DNA from: an uncultured bacterium
GTDB taxonomy: Bacteria; Bacillota; Clostridia; Lachnospirales; Lachnospiraceae
DNA: 64,000 bases
Assembly (NCBI GenBank): GCA_948467735.1
Contig: CAOKFN010000004.1
Span: 1 to 64,000 of the forward strand
Reading direction: 5' to 3'
Below are positions 48,985-57,185 of this stretch, piece after piece. The notes below the pieces were generated by a model. That model worked only from the letters and a program-made list of their open reading frames with translations. It did not search any database and was not told the origin of the DNA. The position numbers and the translations under genes were made by a program. Within the stretch, counting starts at the first letter, position 1; every line of letters begins with the position of its first letter.

Positions 48985-50186
48985 AAAAGCTGGATTTTCT
49001 TCTCTTATGTCTTGTGACGGCATATTTGGCGGGAATGTATCGATATCTGCCATTGATGGTTTTATCAAATCTGGCTTTTGTTTTTTTGATAGCGTCATTT
49101 TTTTTATCCTGCTATTTCCGAAAGAATTTATCTGTAAAGCTTCTGCTTCATAGCGGTTTCGTGGAAAAGGCGGCCGTTTTGACATGTAACGTCAAGGTTG
49201 AGAATACCGGGAAACTGCCCGTGGGGCGTTTTAAAGTAAGGCTTTGCTATGGCTATGGTCAGGAAAAACAAAAAACGGTGAAGTATATGTACGGCGGCTG
49301 TGAAAAGGGAGAAAACCTTCTTCATTTTGACATTGTCGGCAGCGGCTGCGGAATGATGCACCTGAATATGAACCGATTGTATGCATATGATTATCTGTCC
49401 CTGTTTTCTGCGTCAAAAAAAATGAGGGAAGAAATAAAGATTGCAGTCTTTCCGCAAAAGAGAGAACTGCAGGTGGAGCTGCCATCCATCTTTCGTCAGG
49501 AAAGTTATCTGCCGCAGGAAGCGCTGATAGGCCGAGGAGGGGATGCACACAATGAAATCCGCCAGCTTCGGGAATATCGCAGAGGAGACACCAGCCGTTT
49601 TATCCATTGGAATCAAAGCGCCAGAACGCAGCAGCTCTGGGTAAAGGAATTTGAGAGGGAGACAGATGATGCAATTCCCCTGTATTTGGAATTGAAAGGC
49701 ATTCAAGAGGCTGAGTCTTCTGATCTGGACGGATTTTATGAGCTTTTGTCGGCATTGGTGCTGGGATTACTAAAAAAAGTTACCATGCTCAAGGTAACAT
49801 GGTATCATGAAGGGCAGAAACGCTTTGTGGACATGGAGGTCTGCGATACGGCGCAGTGCAGAGAGATGATGCTTGCGCTTTATCGGATGGAAGAGGAGTA
49901 TTCCATAGAAGAGGGGCATTCCATGGAAGAGGGGCATTCCATAGAAAAGGTGCATTCCATGGAAATAGAACATTCCATGGAAAAGAGACATTCCATGGAA
50001 ATAGGGCATTCCATGAAAAAAAACGCACGGAAGAGCGGCGAAAATGTATCGGCCGAAGATTATTCTCACCAAGAAGGATTTCGACTGGATTTGGATTTGG
50101 GCTGGTATTGGAAGGAAGCTTTAATTTTTAGATTCTCACTGGAGGAATTGGAGGATCAAATTGCCCACAATATTTTTGTGGTATAA
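48981..50186 (+). CDS. DUF58 membrane protein with hexapeptide repeat insertion
   Basis: The 401-residue protein has two N-terminal membrane helices and the DUF58 signature IRQLREYRRGDTSRFIHWNQ followed by SARTQQLWVKEFERE. DUF58 proteins, usually partnered with MoxR and transglutaminase proteins, are thought to act in assembly or processing of cell-envelope factors. Near residues 305-346 it carries seven copies of a hexapeptide such as EGHSME, encoded by an 18-bp tandem repeat that is not part of the family. It overlaps moxR by 4 bases. Confidence 0.9.
   Translation: MKKLDFLLLCLVTAYLAGMYRYLPLMVLSNLAFVFLIASFFLSCYFRKNLSVKLLLHSGFVEKAAVLTCNVKVENTGKLPVGRFKVRLCYGYGQEKQKTVKYMYGGCEKGENLLHFDIVGSGCGMMHLNMNRLYAYDYLSLFSASKKMREEIKIAVFPQKRELQVELPSIFRQESYLPQEALIGRGGDAHNEIRQLREYRRGDTSRFIHWNQSARTQQLWVKEFERETDDAIPLYLELKGIQEAESSDLDGFYELLSALVLGLLKKVTMLKVTWYHEGQKRFVDMEVCDTAQCREMMLALYRMEEEYSIEEGHSMEEGHSIEKVHSMEIEHSMEKRHSMEIGHSMKKNARKSGENVSAEDYSHQEGFRLDLDLGWYWKEALIFRFSLEELEDQIAHNIFVV
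49893..50018 (+). repeat. 18-bp tandem repeat, seven units, coding
   Basis: Seven exact 18-base periods run from GAGGAGTATTCCATAGAA to the unit ending ATGAAA, with the core CATTCCATGGAA. In frame they encode [x][x]HS[M/I]E hexapeptides within the DUF58 protein. The same unit is found degenerate and non-coding at 26303-26408. Confidence 0.95.
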
Positions 50187-50228
50187 TTTCCTAAACTTTT
50201 CGTACCGTGGTATAAATTTATCATGCTT

Positions 50229-50371
50229 TCATAGTATAATAAGACCTTATTCAAGGCGATCAGCGGCCGGATGGCCATCCATACCATGATTGAACTGTAA
50301 TCATGGTATAATAAGACCATATTCAAGGCGGTCAGCGGCCGGATGGCCATCCATACCATGATTGATTGTAA
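50229..50371. repeat. 72/71-bp tandem duplication with palindromes
   Basis: Units at 50229-50300 and 50301-50371 are nearly identical. Each contains GTATAATAAGACC, GCGGCCGGATGGCCATCC (with the 12-bp palindrome GGATGGCCATCC) and ATACCATGATTGA. TCATGGTAT and ATACCATGA are inverted, so each unit can fold. Together with the element at 50405 this fills the 50187-50511 gap. Confidence 0.9.
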
Positions 50372-50404
50372 TTTGGCTTTATGCACGACACAATGTCAAC
50401 ACAC

Positions 50405-50486
50405 TTGACTTGGCCCATTTGCTCAGTGAGCAATGTTTGACCGACAGGCAATATCTGCTCAGCGAGCAATATTTGCTCGCAGGAGA
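50405..50486. repeat. Partial copy of the palindromic element
   Basis: TTGACTTGGCCCATTTGCTC, then GAGCAATGTTTG, matches the right part of the element at 7795-7994. A second hairpin TGCTC-AGC-GAGCA and a degenerate right end TTTGCTCGCAGGA follow. It lies just upstream of the transglutaminase gene's ribosome binding site. Confidence 0.55.
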
Positions 50487-50511
50487 AAAGGAAAGGAGGG
50501 TTTTTGGCGTC

Positions 50512-52899
50512 ATGAGAGACATGGAAATTCGGATAAATCCTCCAAGATCAGAAGAACTTTCACCGACGGAGCATCCTTCAAAGAAAGAGTTCTCTTCCAT
50601 AGAAGAAAATTCTTCTATGGTAACAAAGATAAAAAAACGTTCGGCCGCGGAGCTATTGTTTCTGGCCATGGGCGTATTAGGGATATTGTCATTTTTCCGC
50701 GCAATGAATGGAATTTCTTTCTCCGAATGGATTGTTTATCCGTCGGCGGCTGCGCTATGCTGGCTGGCATGGTATCTCTCCAATAGCGGGAAAAAAATTT
50801 TTATCTTATGCGTTTTAGGCCTTGCAGCGGTTTTCGGCGCCGCTGTTTTTTTGATTCAGGACATTCTTCGGATACAGATTGCGCATATTATAGAATGCAT
50901 TGCGGACGGAAGCGCCGCCGCGGCCATGCAGGTTACGGAAACCGCTGTTTTGACGGCCGCGGCGCTTGCCTTTATCATCGCTTTGTCGGAATTTTTGTTA
51001 AAAAGCCATAGGATACTGTCTCTGCTGACAATGGCCATGCTGCTGCTGTCGCCGCTTTTTGGAATCCGGGCGGGTATGTTTACCATGCTGCTCTTATTTC
51101 TATTTCAAATGGTTTTCGGCGCTTGGCAGGAAATTCTGTCAATGGATGATAGAGAGGAATTTGAAGGAGTCGGAAAACAAAAGCTCTCAGTGAAGAGCGG
51201 TCTTGCGGCGGCATGTATTCTGATAGGTATTTTCTTGGCGGTGTTCCCTTGGGACTGGATGTATTCGGAGGAATTTTATCGCTCTGTTTATGAGGCGGAC
51301 GGACTGCTGCGACGTACAATATTAAAGGCTTCCGGAAGAGCCGGGGAACCCGTGGCGGGCGGACAGATTCGCAATGGGAACAATTATCCCACCGGGACGG
51401 CGCATTTGGAGCTGGAAGCATCGCTGAAGCCAAGAGAAATGCTGTACCTATGCGGCTTTGAGGGCGATGAATATATTGGAGGCAATTGGACCGGTTCCAA
51501 TGACGAGGCATTATTATCGGCTATTATGGAGAAGCAGGGCTGGAATGATTGGGCAAACATGGCGGGAACTCTGTTTGATGCGATGTATTATCAGCTCAAT
51601 GCCAATATGCTGACGGAGTATCCGGCGCAGCCGATCTCCCTTACTATCAAGCATTACGGCGGCGCCTATGATAATCTCTATGTGCCGTATTACAGCCAGC
51701 GCAGCCCTCGCTATTATCAGGATGAAAAAGATGGATATTGGTATGATTACGGATATGGCAATACACGGGAAGGGTATGTCTTTTTGTATTATGAACAGCA
51801 GGATATGAAAATTCAATGGGATAACGTCTGGCCGGATTTTGCTTTGGAAAGGGATTGGTATCGGGAGCTACAGGGAGCGTACATGAAAGAAATACAAACG
51901 GCCTATACGAAAGTTCCCACAAACCTGCTGCCCCGCCTGACCAGATTATGTCAGGAGCATCCATTGGAGAATCTGGAGGAAATCACAACATTCATTCTAT
52001 GTACTCTGCACAGTAGTGCGGTTTATACATTGACTCCCGGATGGGCGCCATGGAATGAAGATGCTGCGGAATATTTTTTGTTTGAAGGAGGCAGAGGATA
52101 TTGCGAACATTTTGCGTCGGCCGCCGCTTTGATGTACCGCCTTTATGGAATTCCGGCCAGATATGCCACGGGTTATCTGGTATCGCCGGAGGATTTTGAA
52201 CAGCAGGAAAACGGAGGCTGGAAGACGATTGTTACGGATGAATCCGCCCATGCGTGGGTGGAGATTTTCCTGCCCGAGTACGGCTGGACGCCCGTTGAGG
52301 CCACACCCTCCACAGAAGGAAGGAGCGCGGCGGCTTATCCGGGATTTGACAGCCATGTATTGGAAGAAGTGATGAAGGAACAAAACTGGAGTCAGGAAAA
52401 TATGAAAACGTCCCGGCAGTCAGGCGACAGCCTGTCCCCGGACAATCAGGAGGAATTGCTTTCTGCTTTTGAGCGGAATATGAAACGCTATGGGAAGGAG
52501 CTTTATGCCATTGCGTGGTGTGTTCTTTATTCCCTATGCCTTCTGCCTTTTCTTCTCAACTACAGAAGATGGAAGCGCTTAAAAAAATTAGAAAAGGCCG
52601 GCTGTAGAAACATATTTTCCCGGCTGCTTCACATGCTTCAATATGGAGGAATTCTCAAAGGGTATGACGGAACCGAGCCGGACTTTGCAAGAGCGGCAGG
52701 AGAAGCGCTTTCCATACCGGTAAAGGATACGGCAAGGCTGCAGGAGATTGTCAGCAGAGCGGCATATGGCGGTGAAGCCCCCACGCCGGAAGAAGAGGAA
52801 TATGTGCGAAAAACGTATACATGTTTTGGAAAAGCCGTATATAAGAGGCTTGCGTGGCATAGAAAGCTTTTATTCCGTTATTGGAAGGCGTTTTACTAA
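50512..52899 (+). CDS. Membrane transglutaminase-like protein (MoxR/DUF58 partner)
   Basis: The 795-residue protein has six or so N-terminal membrane helices (about 45-250), a large extracytoplasmic region, and a transglutaminase-like core. Cys is in GGRGYCEHFASAAALMYRLYG-type context, His in ESAHAWVEIFLP and Asp/Glu in GWTPVEATPS. Another helix lies near 660-680 with a cytoplasmic DUF4129-like tail. This is the third partner of the MoxR-DUF58 operon. ATG at 50512 is 12 bases from AGGAGG; an ATG at 50521 is possible, while upstream in-frame codons lie in repeat DNA. Residues 13-34 contain degenerate 18-bp repeat units. Confidence 0.88.
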   Translation: MRDMEIRINPPRSEELSPTEHPSKKEFSSIEENSSMVTKIKKRSAAELLFLAMGVLGILSFFRAMNGISFSEWIVYPSAAALCWLAWYLSNSGKKIFILCVLGLAAVFGAAVFLIQDILRIQIAHIIECIADGSAAAAMQVTETAVLTAAALAFIIALSEFLLKSHRILSLLTMAMLLLSPLFGIRAGMFTMLLLFLFQMVFGAWQEILSMDDREEFEGVGKQKLSVKSGLAAACILIGIFLAVFPWDWMYSEEFYRSVYEADGLLRRTILKASGRAGEPVAGGQIRNGNNYPTGTAHLELEASLKPREMLYLCGFEGDEYIGGNWTGSNDEALLSAIMEKQGWNDWANMAGTLFDAMYYQLNANMLTEYPAQPISLTIKHYGGAYDNLYVPYYSQRSPRYYQDEKDGYWYDYGYGNTREGYVFLYYEQQDMKIQWDNVWPDFALERDWYRELQGAYMKEIQTAYTKVPTNLLPRLTRLCQEHPLENLEEITTFILCTLHSSAVYTLTPGWAPWNEDAAEYFLFEGGRGYCEHFASAAALMYRLYGIPARYATGYLVSPEDFEQQENGGWKTIVTDESAHAWVEIFLPEYGWTPVEATPSTEGRSAAAYPGFDSHVLEEVMKEQNWSQENMKTSRQSGDSLSPDNQEELLSAFERNMKRYGKELYAIAWCVLYSLCLLPFLLNYRRWKRLKKLEKAGCRNIFSRLLHMLQYGGILKGYDGTEPDFARAAGEALSIPVKDTARLQEIVSRAAYGGEAPTPEEEEYVRKTYTCFGKAVYKRLAWHRKLLFRYWKAFY

Positions 52900-52980
52900 A
52901 GAAAAGCAGCACGGCCGGGAATCATTAGGAATTTTCAGAAAAAGAATTTCGGGGAATGAGCCAAAACAAGAATGTAATCA

Positions 52981-53027
52981 CGATACTCTGGGCAAACTTT
53001 TCAGGATAGGATTTTGCCCGAGTATCG
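52981..53027. other. Strong stem-loop without T-run
   Basis: CGATACTC-T-GGGCAAA (52981-52996) pairs with TTTGCCC-GAGTATCG (53013-53027), a 15-bp stem with one bulge and a 16-base loop. It lies between the transglutaminase stop and a small gene. It could be a transcript-processing or stability element, or a weak terminator. Confidence 0.6.
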
Positions 53028-53080
53028 GATATACAGCGCACAGCGGCGTATTGCGGAGCCGGGAATAGAAAGGTATAGTT

Positions 53081-53275
53081 ATGAATCGATTTGAATATAT
53101 TGTTGTGGAGATTGACGGCGATTATGCCCATTTAAAGCGCACCGATGTAAAAATGGATGAAGAGCAATCCATGGATGAAGAATTAAAGCTTGTGGCCCGG
53201 GCGCTGCTTCCGCCGGAGACTACGGAGGGGACGAAATTACTTTATGAATGGATGAGCTACAGTGTAATGGAGTGA
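53081..53275 (+). CDS. Small hypothetical protein
   Basis: The 64-residue acidic product begins MNRFEYIVVEIDGDYAHL, has a variable EEQSMDEE segment resembling the HSMEE repeat, and ends with a helical LLYEWMSYSVME. The two opening strands and closing helix look like a real fold, but I recognise no family. The ribosome binding site is weak (AAAGG). It lies 3 bases before the first GT8 gene, whose ribosome binding site overlaps its end, so coupling is likely. Confidence 0.7.
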   Translation: MNRFEYIVVEIDGDYAHLKRTDVKMDEEQSMDEELKLVARALLPPETTEGTKLLYEWMSYSVME

Positions 53276-53278
53276 GAC

Positions 53279-54112
53279 ATGATAGAGATACTTTTGTGCG
53301 GAAACAGAAAAGTATTTGACGGGGCGCTGACCCAGCTGATATCCATGACCCGAAGAACAAAAGAGGCTATTCATGTGCATTTGATGACAATGGACCTAAG
53401 CAGGCTGAATCCGGAATTTGTCTGCATTACTAAGGAACAGACGGCGGCGTTAAATCAGGTGGTTCAGGAGAAAAATCCGGAGAGTCTGGTGGAACGGCTG
53501 GATGTGACGAAATTGTATGAGATAGAATTTGGCGGCTGTGTCAACGAAGGGGCTTACTGCACTCCTTATACACTGCTTCGGCTTCTGGCGGACAAAATAC
53601 CCGCGGCGCCTGACAAGCTGCTTTATCTGGATATGGACATGATGATAGCGGACGATATCAGAAAGCTTTATGAGATTGATATTTCCGAATATGAATTTGC
53701 GGCAGTGCGGGAAAAATATGGCTGCTGGCTGATACGGCCGGATTATTTCAATGCCGGTATGCTGCTGCTTAACATGGTTAAAATCAGGCAGACCGGCCTG
53801 CTTGTAAAAGCCAGAGAGCTGATACGCAGGAAAAAACTGCTGTTTGCGGATCAGTCCGCTGTTTTTCAATGTACCACCAAAAAACTGCTGCTCCCAAGAA
53901 TTTATAATGAGCAGTCAAAATTTGATAAGAAGGACACGGTGGTATGCCATTTTTGCAAAAGATTAATGTTCAGGCCCTTTCCACACACGGAGAATTATAA
54001 ACAGTGGCAGGTGGAGGAAATTCATAGGCATCTTCACTGTCATACCTTTGACCGGGATCTGGAAGAGTATCTGAGACGAAAGCGGGAGATGAGCGAGAAA
54101 ATCCAAGGGTAA
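53279..54112 (+). CDS. Family 8 glycosyltransferase
   Basis: The 277-residue protein has the GT-A fold of GT8 retaining transferases: the N-terminal IEILLCGNRKVFDGALTQL strand, the metal-binding DxD in KLLYLDMDMMIADD, the YFNAGMLLLNMVKIRQTGL acceptor region, FADQSAVFQ and a closing VCHFCKR in place of the usual HF motif. It probably transfers glucose or galactose to a lipid or saccharide acceptor. It heads a block with a second GT8, two acyltransferases and two ABC exporters. Confidence 0.88.
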   Translation: MIEILLCGNRKVFDGALTQLISMTRRTKEAIHVHLMTMDLSRLNPEFVCITKEQTAALNQVVQEKNPESLVERLDVTKLYEIEFGGCVNEGAYCTPYTLLRLLADKIPAAPDKLLYLDMDMMIADDIRKLYEIDISEYEFAAVREKYGCWLIRPDYFNAGMLLLNMVKIRQTGLLVKARELIRRKKLLFADQSAVFQCTTKKLLLPRIYNEQSKFDKKDTVVCHFCKRLMFRPFPHTENYKQWQVEEIHRHLHCHTFDRDLEEYLRRKREMSEKIQG

Positions 54113-54126
54113 AGGAGCGCGGCGGC

Positions 54127-55077
54127 ATGGATGAAAAGACGGGGAAAGAGATTCCCATATTCTTTGCGGTGGACGACGGCTATTGTCCGTTTCTGGCGGT
54201 GGCCATACAATCATTGGTGGATAACGCGTCCAAGGAAAACACCTACCATATCAGAGTGTTAAACACGGATATTTCGGAAGAAAATCGAAATGAGCTTGCA
54301 AAGTATGAGAAAAATAATGTCCGAATTAGTTTTGATGATTTGAGCCGCCAGATTGAGAGTACGGCGGATAAACTCTATACCCGGGATTATTATTCCAAAA
54401 CCACTTATTTCAGGCTGTTTATACCGAATTTGTATCCTCAGTATGACAAAGCGCTGTATTTGGACAGCGATATTGTGATATTGGATGATATTGCCGACTT
54501 ATACAATATGGATATGGGGGATGCTCTGGTGGCGGCCGCGCCCGACGATGTGATTCAATTCAATGAAGCGTTTCGGGCTTATGCCGAAAAGGTGGTGGGT
54601 GTCGCCGATTATCACAAGTACTTCAATGCGGGAATCCTTTTGATGAATCTTCGGGAACTGCGCAGATTCGGACTGGAGGAGAAGTTCCTTTTTTCCTTGG
54701 AGAGAGTCCGTTTTGCCGTGGCGCAGGATCAGGATTATTTGAACCGTTTATGCAAGGGAAGAGTAAAGATGTTCGGCAGAATATGGAACCGGATGCCCAT
54801 TCCGGATCCCGGCATTCGGACGGAGGATGTGAAGCTGATTCATTATAATCTGACATTCAAGCCTTGGCATTTTGAAAATATTCTTTATCAGGATTTCTTC
54901 TGGAGATACGCCGGAAAAACTAAATATTTTGATAAAATAAGTAATATCAGGGAAAACTATACGGAAGAAGAGCGTTTCAGGGACAATCGGATGCACGAGG
55001 AGCTGATTCATCTGGCTAAGCTGGAAGCGGACTGTGTAGGGGACGACAGAGAATCCAGAAACGGCAGTGAAGGCTGA
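54127..55077 (+). CDS. Family 8 glycosyltransferase
   Basis: The 316-residue GT8 protein shows IPIFFAVDDGYCPFLAVAIQ at the start and the DxD motif ALYLDSDIVILDDIADLY. These are followed by the KYFNAGILLMNLRELRRFG acceptor motif, AQDQDYLNRLCKGRV and the closing HYNLTFKPWHF. It is a closer match to LgtC-type enzymes than its neighbour. It lies 14 bases after the first GT8 gene and 2 bases before an acyltransferase gene, so all are probably one operon. The acceptor is unknown. Confidence 0.92.
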   Translation: MDEKTGKEIPIFFAVDDGYCPFLAVAIQSLVDNASKENTYHIRVLNTDISEENRNELAKYEKNNVRISFDDLSRQIESTADKLYTRDYYSKTTYFRLFIPNLYPQYDKALYLDSDIVILDDIADLYNMDMGDALVAAAPDDVIQFNEAFRAYAEKVVGVADYHKYFNAGILLMNLRELRRFGLEEKFLFSLERVRFAVAQDQDYLNRLCKGRVKMFGRIWNRMPIPDPGIRTEDVKLIHYNLTFKPWHFENILYQDFFWRYAGKTKYFDKISNIRENYTEEERFRDNRMHEELIHLAKLEADCVGDDRESRNGSEG

Positions 55078-55079
55078 AA

Positions 55080-56099
55080 ATGGAAGTAGAAAACCCGAAA
55101 GACAGCGCAGGAAAAGGACGCGGAAAAAGAGAGATGGGAGGCGGGATCAGGACGGATTCGCCGCAGGATGATTGGGGGGCCGGAGTGAAAGGAAGAGGAC
55201 ATTTCATACAAACGATGGGAATCGAGGAACAGCCATGCAAAAAAGATCCCGAGCGGCTGAAGGTACTCGCGCGTATCTGTCAGCTGGAACAGGAGGGCAG
55301 ATTTGACGTGGATGCGGAAGACGACCCGCCGTCCCTTCCTTTGATGCCGGATAAGGTCGATTATCTGCGCACAAAACATGCAAGCCGCATCAAAAGAAAG
55401 GCGGCTTATATGGCGGCGGAGCTGTTTGTAACGATGCTTCTTCGAGAAAAAAAGCTGGTAATCAAGCAGGTATATGGCATGGAAAACTTAAACGTCGTAG
55501 AAAGCGGCGCCGTCATTACCTGTAATCACTTTAACCCCTATGACTGCCTTACGGTGGAATATTTGTTCAAGAAATCAAGACAGAGTGGAAAAAAACAGCT
55601 GTTTAAAGTGATTAGAGAGGGAAATTATACCAATTTTCCCGGTTTTTACGGTTTCTTATTTCGCAGCTGCAATACGCTTCCCCTGAGCCGGGAAAAGGAA
55701 ACCATGCGCAATTTCCTGAAGGCTGTGGACGTTATTTTGTCAAGAGGGGATTTCATTTTGATTTATCCGGAGCAGAGCATGTGGTGGAATTACAGAAAAC
55801 CCAAGCCCTTGAAAAACGGGGCGTTTCAATTTGCCTCCAAAAACCATGTGCCGGTAATTCCGTTCTTTATCGCCATGGAAGACAGCGAAAGAATGGGAAC
55901 GGACGGTTTTCCGGTGCAGGAATATACCGTATTCATCGAGCCGCCGATTTATCCCCGGGACGGACTGTCACAGCGGGAACAGATGCAGGAAATGCGGGAG
56001 GAAAACGCCAAGGTGTGGAGACGGGTTTACGAGGAATTTTATCAAATTCCTCTTGCTTACGAAAATCTTGACTCAATGGAAGAGCGGAAATCTTTATAA
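55080..56099 (+). CDS. PlsC-type acyltransferase, long form
   Basis: The 339-residue protein has the glycerolipid acyltransferase motifs: HxxxxD in VITCNHFNPYDCL, the second block around FPGFYGFLFRSCNTLPLSRE, and the PEG-like IYPEQSMWWNYRKPKPLKNG. About 110 residues precede the domain and are charged and low in complexity for the first 45; an alternative start is ATG 55215. Members acylate lysophosphatidate or related lipids at the membrane. It lies 2 bases after the GT8 gene, consistent with joint work on a glycolipid. Confidence 0.88.
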   Translation: MEVENPKDSAGKGRGKREMGGGIRTDSPQDDWGAGVKGRGHFIQTMGIEEQPCKKDPERLKVLARICQLEQEGRFDVDAEDDPPSLPLMPDKVDYLRTKHASRIKRKAAYMAAELFVTMLLREKKLVIKQVYGMENLNVVESGAVITCNHFNPYDCLTVEYLFKKSRQSGKKQLFKVIREGNYTNFPGFYGFLFRSCNTLPLSREKETMRNFLKAVDVILSRGDFILIYPEQSMWWNYRKPKPLKNGAFQFASKNHVPVIPFFIAMEDSERMGTDGFPVQEYTVFIEPPIYPRDGLSQREQMQEMREENAKVWRRVYEEFYQIPLAYENLDSMEERKSL

Positions 56100-56150
56100 T
56101 ATTTGAGAGAATAAATAGATGCACACAATATAAGAAAGGCTGAGAAAAAG

Positions 56151-56933
56151 ATAAAAAACAGGAAGAAAAGACAGATTATTTATTACAGCGACGAGTGCCA
56201 TGAGGAATTTTCAAATGCAAGGATTACGCCCAGAGTCATCGACGGAAATTTCCGCTATTTTCATGGCCGTGTATGGGAGTTTGGCTCCTTTGTATTGCAG
56301 AATATCCTCACCCTGCCCTTAAAAGTATTGTATACCAAGCTGAAATTCCGCATCAAATATGTGGGAAGAGAGAAATTTAACCTCTGTAAAAACAGAGGCT
56401 ATTTTATCTACGGAAATCACACCCAGCCCATAGGGGATACCATGATCCCCAGCCTTGGGAATTACCCGAAGAGGAATTTTTTTATCGTCAGCCCCGAGAA
56501 CGTGTCCATGCCGGGACTTGGCGGTTTGGTTCTGCTTTTAGGAGCCATTCCTGTGCCCTGTGATTTTGAAGGGATGAAGCATTTTATGAAAGCTGTGGAG
56601 GACAAAATTCGGAATAATTTTTCCGTCACCATATATCCGGAGGCTCATATCTGGCCTTATTATACTCATATCCGCCCCTATAAGGAGGTTTCTTTCCATT
56701 ATCCGGTTCAATTATCCTGTCCGGTATATGTTTTGACGAATACGTATCATCAGCGGGGAAGAAACGGGAGAAAAGTACGGATTATCACATATATAGACGG
56801 CCCGTTCTTTCCCGACGAGAGCTTAAAATTCAGGGACAGGCTAAAGGAGCTTCGGGACAGAGTGTATGAATGCATGGAGCTCCGAAGCCGGGAAAGCGAT
56901 TTTGAATACATTGAATACAGGAAAAAGGAATAA
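56151..56933 (+). CDS. PlsC-type acyltransferase, no canonical start codon
   Basis: The acyltransferase domain is clear in YFIYGNHTQPIGDTMIPSL (His and Asp of the catalytic block), RNFFIVSPENVSMPGLGGL, and VTIYPEAHIWPYYTHIRP. The first ATG/GTG/TTG in frame is a TTG at 56295. However, the frame is open back to 56115, and translates there to RQIIYYSDECHEEFSNARI followed by VIDGNFRYFHGRVW, which reads like the family's usual N-terminus. I therefore place the start near an ATA at 56151, 11 bases after AAAGG. Either a rare start codon is used or the gene has lost its start. It follows the other acyltransferase by 51 bases. Confidence 0.75.
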   Translation: MKNRKKRQIIYYSDECHEEFSNARITPRVIDGNFRYFHGRVWEFGSFVLQNILTLPLKVLYTKLKFRIKYVGREKFNLCKNRGYFIYGNHTQPIGDTMIPSLGNYPKRNFFIVSPENVSMPGLGGLVLLLGAIPVPCDFEGMKHFMKAVEDKIRNNFSVTIYPEAHIWPYYTHIRPYKEVSFHYPVQLSCPVYVLTNTYHQRGRNGRKVRIITYIDGPFFPDESLKFRDRLKELRDRVYECMELRSRESDFEYIEYRKKE

Positions 56934-57090
56934 TGCTGCACGTCGGATATTGTGCGTTTTATGTATCAAATGGATTTTTATAGGCTCCCCCCAAATTTTC
57001 AGTTGCCAACACAGCGAAGATATAGTATACTATCCATATAAAAACAAAACAAATGTTTTGCTGCATCCGCAGGATGAGCAGGCAGCAGGC

Positions 57091-57150
57091 ATATCCGCGC
57101 GGTTCATTGCCTGTGGGAATATATCCGCTTGGCGCATTGCCCGCAGGAAT
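57091..57150. repeat. 30-bp direct repeat, two copies
   Basis: ATATCCGCGCGGTTCATTGC plus CTGTGGGAAT (57091-57120) is followed by ATATCCGCTTGGCGCATTGC plus CCGCAGGAAT (57121-57150). The right halves resemble the GCCCGCGGGAATAAA end of the palindromic elements. It lies between the second acyltransferase and the first ABC gene. Confidence 0.7.
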
Positions 57151-57185
57151 GAAATGCCGGGAGGTCTATCTGAGGGAGGGGCGGT

